DNA of 64,000 nucleotides, from assembly GCF_009193325.2 (NCBI RefSeq), contig NZ_CP059856.1, positions 5,180,519 to 5,244,518 on the forward strand, written 5' to 3'. Position 1 is the stretch's first letter. The number at the start of each line of letters is the position of its first letter. The notes beneath the pieces were generated by a model. That model had not been told where the DNA came from. It did no database searches and worked only from the letters and a program-made list of their open reading frames with translations. The position numbers were made by a program, and so were the translations under genes. This document shows, in pieces, positions 62,932 to 64,000 of the stretch. This DNA is from Bacteroides zhangwenhongii (lineage in GTDB: Bacteria; Bacteroidota; Bacteroidia; Bacteroidales; Bacteroidaceae).

Positions 62932-63825
62932 ATGAAGTATATTACAAAAGAAGTCAGAATAGGTATCGCAGGTATCATTGCACTGTGTGTACTTGTTTAT
63001 GGGATTAACTGGCTGAAAGGAATACATATGTTTCAACCTTCCAGCTATTTCTATGCTAAATTTCAGAACGTTAACGGATTGACTAAGTCGAGCCCGGTAT
63101 TCGCAGACGGTGTTCGTGTAGGTATTGTACGCGACATATTTTATGATTATACAAATCCCGGAAACGTGGTTGTAGAAGTAGAACTGGACACCGAACTACG
63201 AATTCCTAAAGGAAGTAGCGCCGAACTGGTATCCGAACTGATGGGAGGAGTACGCATGAATATTCTTTTGGCAAACAATCCCCGCGAAAAATATGCCGTA
63301 GGAGATACTATTCCCGGTACACTGAACAATGGAATGATGGAAAGTGTGGCAAAGTTAATGCCACAAGTACAGGAAATGTTACCTAAACTGGATTCTATCC
63401 TTATTTCTCTGAATATAATCTTAGGTGACAAGAGTATTCCTGCCACCCTACATTCAATAGAAAAGACCACTGCCAACTTGACCGTAGTCAGTTCTCAGGT
63501 TAAAGGTCTCATGAGCAATGATATTCCACAGCTTACCAGCAAACTGAATACAATTGGAGACAACTTCGTAACCATCAGCGGTAATCTTAAAGAAGTTGAC
63601 TATGCAGCTACTTTCAAGAAAATAGACGAAACATTATCCAATGTAAAGATGCTCACAGAAAAATTGAATAGCAAAGATAACACACTCGGATTACTCTTTA
63701 ACGACCCGACTTTATACAATAATCTAAATGCTACTACTGAAAATGCAGCAGGCTTATTGAAAGACTTGAAAGAGCACCCGAAACGCTACGTTCACTTCTC
63801 CTTATTCGGAAAGAAAGACAAGTAA
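62932..63825 (+). CDS. MlaD/MCE-domain lipid transport protein
   Basis: 297 residues. An N-terminal transmembrane helix (about 8-28, VRIGIAGIIALCVLVYGINWLKG) anchors the protein to the inner membrane. One MCE domain follows (about 38-115): YFYAKFQNVNGLTKSSPVFADGVRVGIVRDI and LRIPKGSSAELVSELMGGVRMNILLA. The C-terminal ~150 residues are a long helical region. It is the substrate-binding subunit of a phospholipid transport system between membranes (Mla-like). The permease and ATPase are not in the window. It lies nine bases after the amidase stop, a common Bacteroidota pairing. Confidence 0.93.
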   Translation: MKYITKEVRIGIAGIIALCVLVYGINWLKGIHMFQPSSYFYAKFQNVNGLTKSSPVFADGVRVGIVRDIFYDYTNPGNVVVEVELDTELRIPKGSSAELVSELMGGVRMNILLANNPREKYAVGDTIPGTLNNGMMESVAKLMPQVQEMLPKLDSILISLNIILGDKSIPATLHSIEKTTANLTVVSSQVKGLMSNDIPQLTSKLNTIGDNFVTISGNLKEVDYAATFKKIDETLSNVKMLTEKLNSKDNTLGLLFNDPTLYNNLNATTENAAGLLKDLKEHPKRYVHFSLFGKKDK

Positions 63826-63831
63826 TAAAAT

Positions 63832-63861
63832 CTCGTTATATAGATTTTATCTAAATAACGA
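63832..63861. other. Inverted repeat after the MCE gene; rest of the window empty
   Basis: CGTTATATAGAT and ATCTAAATAACG pair with one mismatch around TTT, just after the MCE stop; a weak terminator is likely. The remaining bases to 64000 are AT-rich with no gene seen. Confidence 0.4.
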
Positions 63862-64000
63862 ATCGCTATAAAAAGCAAGTTTATTGCGTCTCAAATGTCT
63901 ATCTATAAACCGAAATAAGATTCCTATACAAACATGAGAATAAGAGAAGAAAGACACAGTTTTTATATATAATATTCTATATAACAGATACTTATAAAAT

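Overview
The window looks like chromosome from a gut Bacteroides species close to B. thetaiotaomicron, B. ovatus or B. xylanisolvens. Evidence: the Bacteroidota -7 promoter element (TAnnTTTG) precedes many genes. The gene families are also typical: a SusC-type receptor with ECF sigma and FecR anti-sigma, Fkp fucose salvage, heterodimeric methylmalonyl-CoA mutase, paired HU-like proteins with DUF4248, and Bacteroides-type mobilization genes. The species call is inference.

Layout. 1-2.75 kb (minus): ECF sigma factor, FecR-like anti-sigma and the start of a SusC/TonB-dependent receptor with an STN domain, a trans-envelope signalling unit. 2.9-6.9 kb (minus): mutB and mutA. 7.3-12.5 kb: an AspT/YidE-type transporter, a cytidylate-kinase-like protein and a large outer-membrane barrel. 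12.8-22.8 kb (plus): a vitamin B12 uptake locus with BtuF-, BtuC- and BtuD-like genes. A cobalamin riboswitch with a recognisable intrinsic terminator then leads btuB, a btuG-like beta-propeller lipoprotein and two further surface lipoproteins (DUF4988/DUF4465 and PKD-like). MutAB is a B12 enzyme, so a producer of cofactor demand and a B12 importer share the window.

22.9-32.5 kb: a MATE pump with a Crp/Fnr regulator and two striking inverted repeats at its promoter, two HU-like proteins, DUF4248, an RND permease with its adaptor, and a second MATE pump. 32.5-48.2 kb is mostly housekeeping: lysS, gpsA, pgi, a HAD phosphatase with fkp, a small membrane protein, tRNA-Arg(CCG), asnA, ung, an LptD-like protein, an HD protein and a NamZ/DUF1343 hydrolase.

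About 48.22-60.77 kb is an integrated mobilizable element of about 12.5 kb. It sits in the 3' end of a bile-acid:sodium-symporter-family gene and supplies a replacement C-terminus for it; the original C-terminal codons are stranded at the far end beside namZ. The element carries a tyrosine integrase, a HTH protein, a RepA-like ATPase, a CHC2/Toprim primase, a candidate oriT of nested inverted repeats, a MobC-like protein and a relaxase. Its cargo is a DUF1016 nuclease-fold gene between direct repeats, a HxlR-regulated oxidoreductase / metallo-hydrolase-like / flavin-oxidase cassette, and a frameshifted RteC-like regulator. After the element the chromosome resumes with the transporter, an N-acetylmuramoyl-L-alanine amidase and a MlaD/MCE protein.

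All calls rest on reading sequence and recalled family features; no database search was run.
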